This document shows positions 4,947 to 5,214 of a DNA stretch of 5,214 nt, piece by piece. The DNA comes from Weeksellaceae bacterium. Lineage in GTDB: Bacteria; Bacteroidota; Bacteroidia; Flavobacteriales; Weeksellaceae. How positions within the stretch are numbered: the first letter of the stretch is position 1; every line of letters begins with the position of its first letter. The DNA is taken from contig JAQVDG010000187.1 of assembly GCA_028698395.1 (NCBI GenBank), positions 1 to 5,214 of the forward strand, written 5' to 3'. The translations under genes and the position numbers were made by a program. The notes beneath the pieces are model-generated. The model was given only the letters and a program-made list of their open reading frames with translations. It did not search any database and had not been told where the DNA came from.

Positions 4947-5045
4947 GCCACTAACGTTGAGAGTATAGGCGAAGGAGCGGATTTTCGAGCAGAAAATTCG
5001 ATTCAAGCCGTTCAACCGCTCTTTTGCCTATACTGTGTTATGGGC
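4947..5045 (+). repeat. Junction palindrome 3 (attC-like) between cassettes 2 and 3
   Basis: Left arm: GCCACTAAC tag (4947-4955), GTTGAG spacer, AGTATAGGC (4962-4970), GAAG (4971-4974), GAGCGG (4975-4980). Right arm: CCGCTC (5016-5021), TTTT (5022-5025), GCCTATACT (5026-5034), GT spacer, GTTATGGGC tag (5037-5045). Both stems pair perfectly, and GAAG again faces TTTT. The 35-nt loop holds a small hairpin (ATTTTC 4981-4986 with GAAAAT 4992-4997). This is the shortest and cleanest of the three junctions and the best reference for aligning the others. Confidence 0.75.
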
Positions 5046-5214
5046 AGTTTATTAACCAATAATTACTTTAAATATGAAATTACACGAATTAAAATTACAG
5101 CAACCATTCTTTGATGATGTGTATTACAATCGAAAAGATTTCGAGGTGAGAAAAAACGATAGGGATTTTAAAGTTGGTGACAGATTAAAACTTGTTGAAT
5201 ATCCGTCTGAAAAA
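5037..5214. mobile_element. Cassette unit 3, left end only (tag GTTATGGGC), carrying the DUF3850 gene
   Basis: The unit opens with GTTATGGGC (5037-5045) right after junction 3. By the rule seen in units 1 and 2 it should close with GCCCATAAC beyond the right edge. The gene's ATG lies 28 bp inside the tag, the same distance as in unit 1. Its gene reads on the plus strand, unlike those of units 1 and 2. Confidence 0.4.
5074..5214 (+). CDS. DUF3850 (ASCH-like) domain protein, N-terminal 47 residues (cut by right window edge)
   Basis: The reading frame opens with MKLHELKLQQPFFDDVYYNR and continues with FEVRKNDRDF (23-32), KVGD (33-36) and LKLVEY, then runs off the edge. HELK near the start and F-E-V/I-R-K-N-D-R-D-F-x-V-G-D are the signature of DUF3850, a small domain of the ASCH/PUA-like superfamily thought to bind RNA or modified nucleic acid. 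Full members are about 80-130 residues, so roughly half is missing. These genes are common in phages and mobile DNA; the cellular role is not established. The ATG at 5074 follows junction 3 by 28 bp. TACTTTA (5065-5071) just before it is only a partial -7 match. Family assignment is confident. Confidence 0.88.
   Translation, partial: MKLHELKLQQPFFDDVYYNRKDFEVRKNDRDFKVGDRLKLVEYPSEK

Larger units (their letters stand above)
3672..4955. mobile_element. Cassette unit 2 with 9-bp inverted tags GTTAGTGGC / GCCACTAAC
   Basis: This 1284-bp unit opens with GTTAGTGGC (3672-3680) and closes with its exact reverse complement GCCACTAAC (4947-4955). The match ends after nine bases. It carries two minus-strand genes and about 108 bp of leader with a possible promoter, so it may be able to express itself. 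The tag is unlike those of units 1 and 3. The reading as a mobile cassette rests on this tag matching together with the shared junction architecture. Confidence 0.55.

Noticed and set aside
2171..5045. Insertion sequences or a CRISPR array as the source of the repeats
   Set aside because: No transposase or Cas gene is visible and no target duplication of IS type. The repeats differ in sequence, are over 1 kb apart and enclose genes.
2171..5045. Classical mobile integron attC sites
   Set aside because: The end boxes (GTTGTGC, GTTAGTG, GTTATGG) violate GTTRRRY, and no intI is present, so I use attC-like only.
4863..5114. Plus-strand open frame of 83 codons
   Set aside because: It runs through junction palindrome 3 and overlaps the DUF3850 start in another frame, with no protein-like features.

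Overview
The window looks like AT-rich Bacteroidota (Flavobacteriia-like) DNA. Reasons: low GC, start regions without Shine-Dalgarno sequences, a promoter of the Bacteroidota type (TTG, 19 bp, TAnnTTTG), and protein families typical of that phylum. It has two unlike halves.

Left half (1-1935, all minus strand): a heavy-metal efflux operon. A Bacteroidota promoter and an overlapping dyad (about 1881-1935) precede a TetR-family repressor gene. It is followed by a His-rich lipoprotein, a His-rich exported protein ending in IWQPP, and the N-terminus of a CusA/CzcA RND metal pump that runs off the left edge. The repressor probably controls itself and the pump. The two His-rich proteins probably handle metal in the periplasm. 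A 14-bp tandem repeat with an inverted copy lies between the third gene and the pump.

A gene-free stretch (1866-2313) separates the halves. It holds the tetR promoter, a 19-bp inverted repeat, short degenerate repeats and the first of three junction palindromes.

Right half (2171-5214): what I read as a cassette array. Three imperfect palindromes (2171-2305, 3482-3680, 4947-5045) differ in sequence but share one architecture: tag ending AAC, 5-6 nt, stem 1, GAAG, stem 2, variable loop, stem 2', TTTT, stem 1', 2 nt, GTT-tag. The DNA between neighbouring palindromes forms units bounded by 9-bp inverted tags private to each unit: GTTGTGCGT/ACGCACAAC around a PD-(D/E)XK + DUF4268 nuclease-like gene, and GTTAGTGGC/GCCACTAAC around a GIY-YIG fusion gene plus a coupled 93-aa gene. 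A third unit opens with GTTATGGGC and carries a DUF3850 (ASCH-like) gene cut by the right edge. Across a palindrome the tags do not match; across a unit they do. This is the logic of integron gene cassettes and their chimeric attC sites, but the boxes do not fit the classical RYYYAAC/GTTRRRY consensus and no integrase is in the window. The cargo (two nuclease-like proteins and a possible RNA-binding domain) suggests anti-phage or nucleic-acid-related functions. That is inference.
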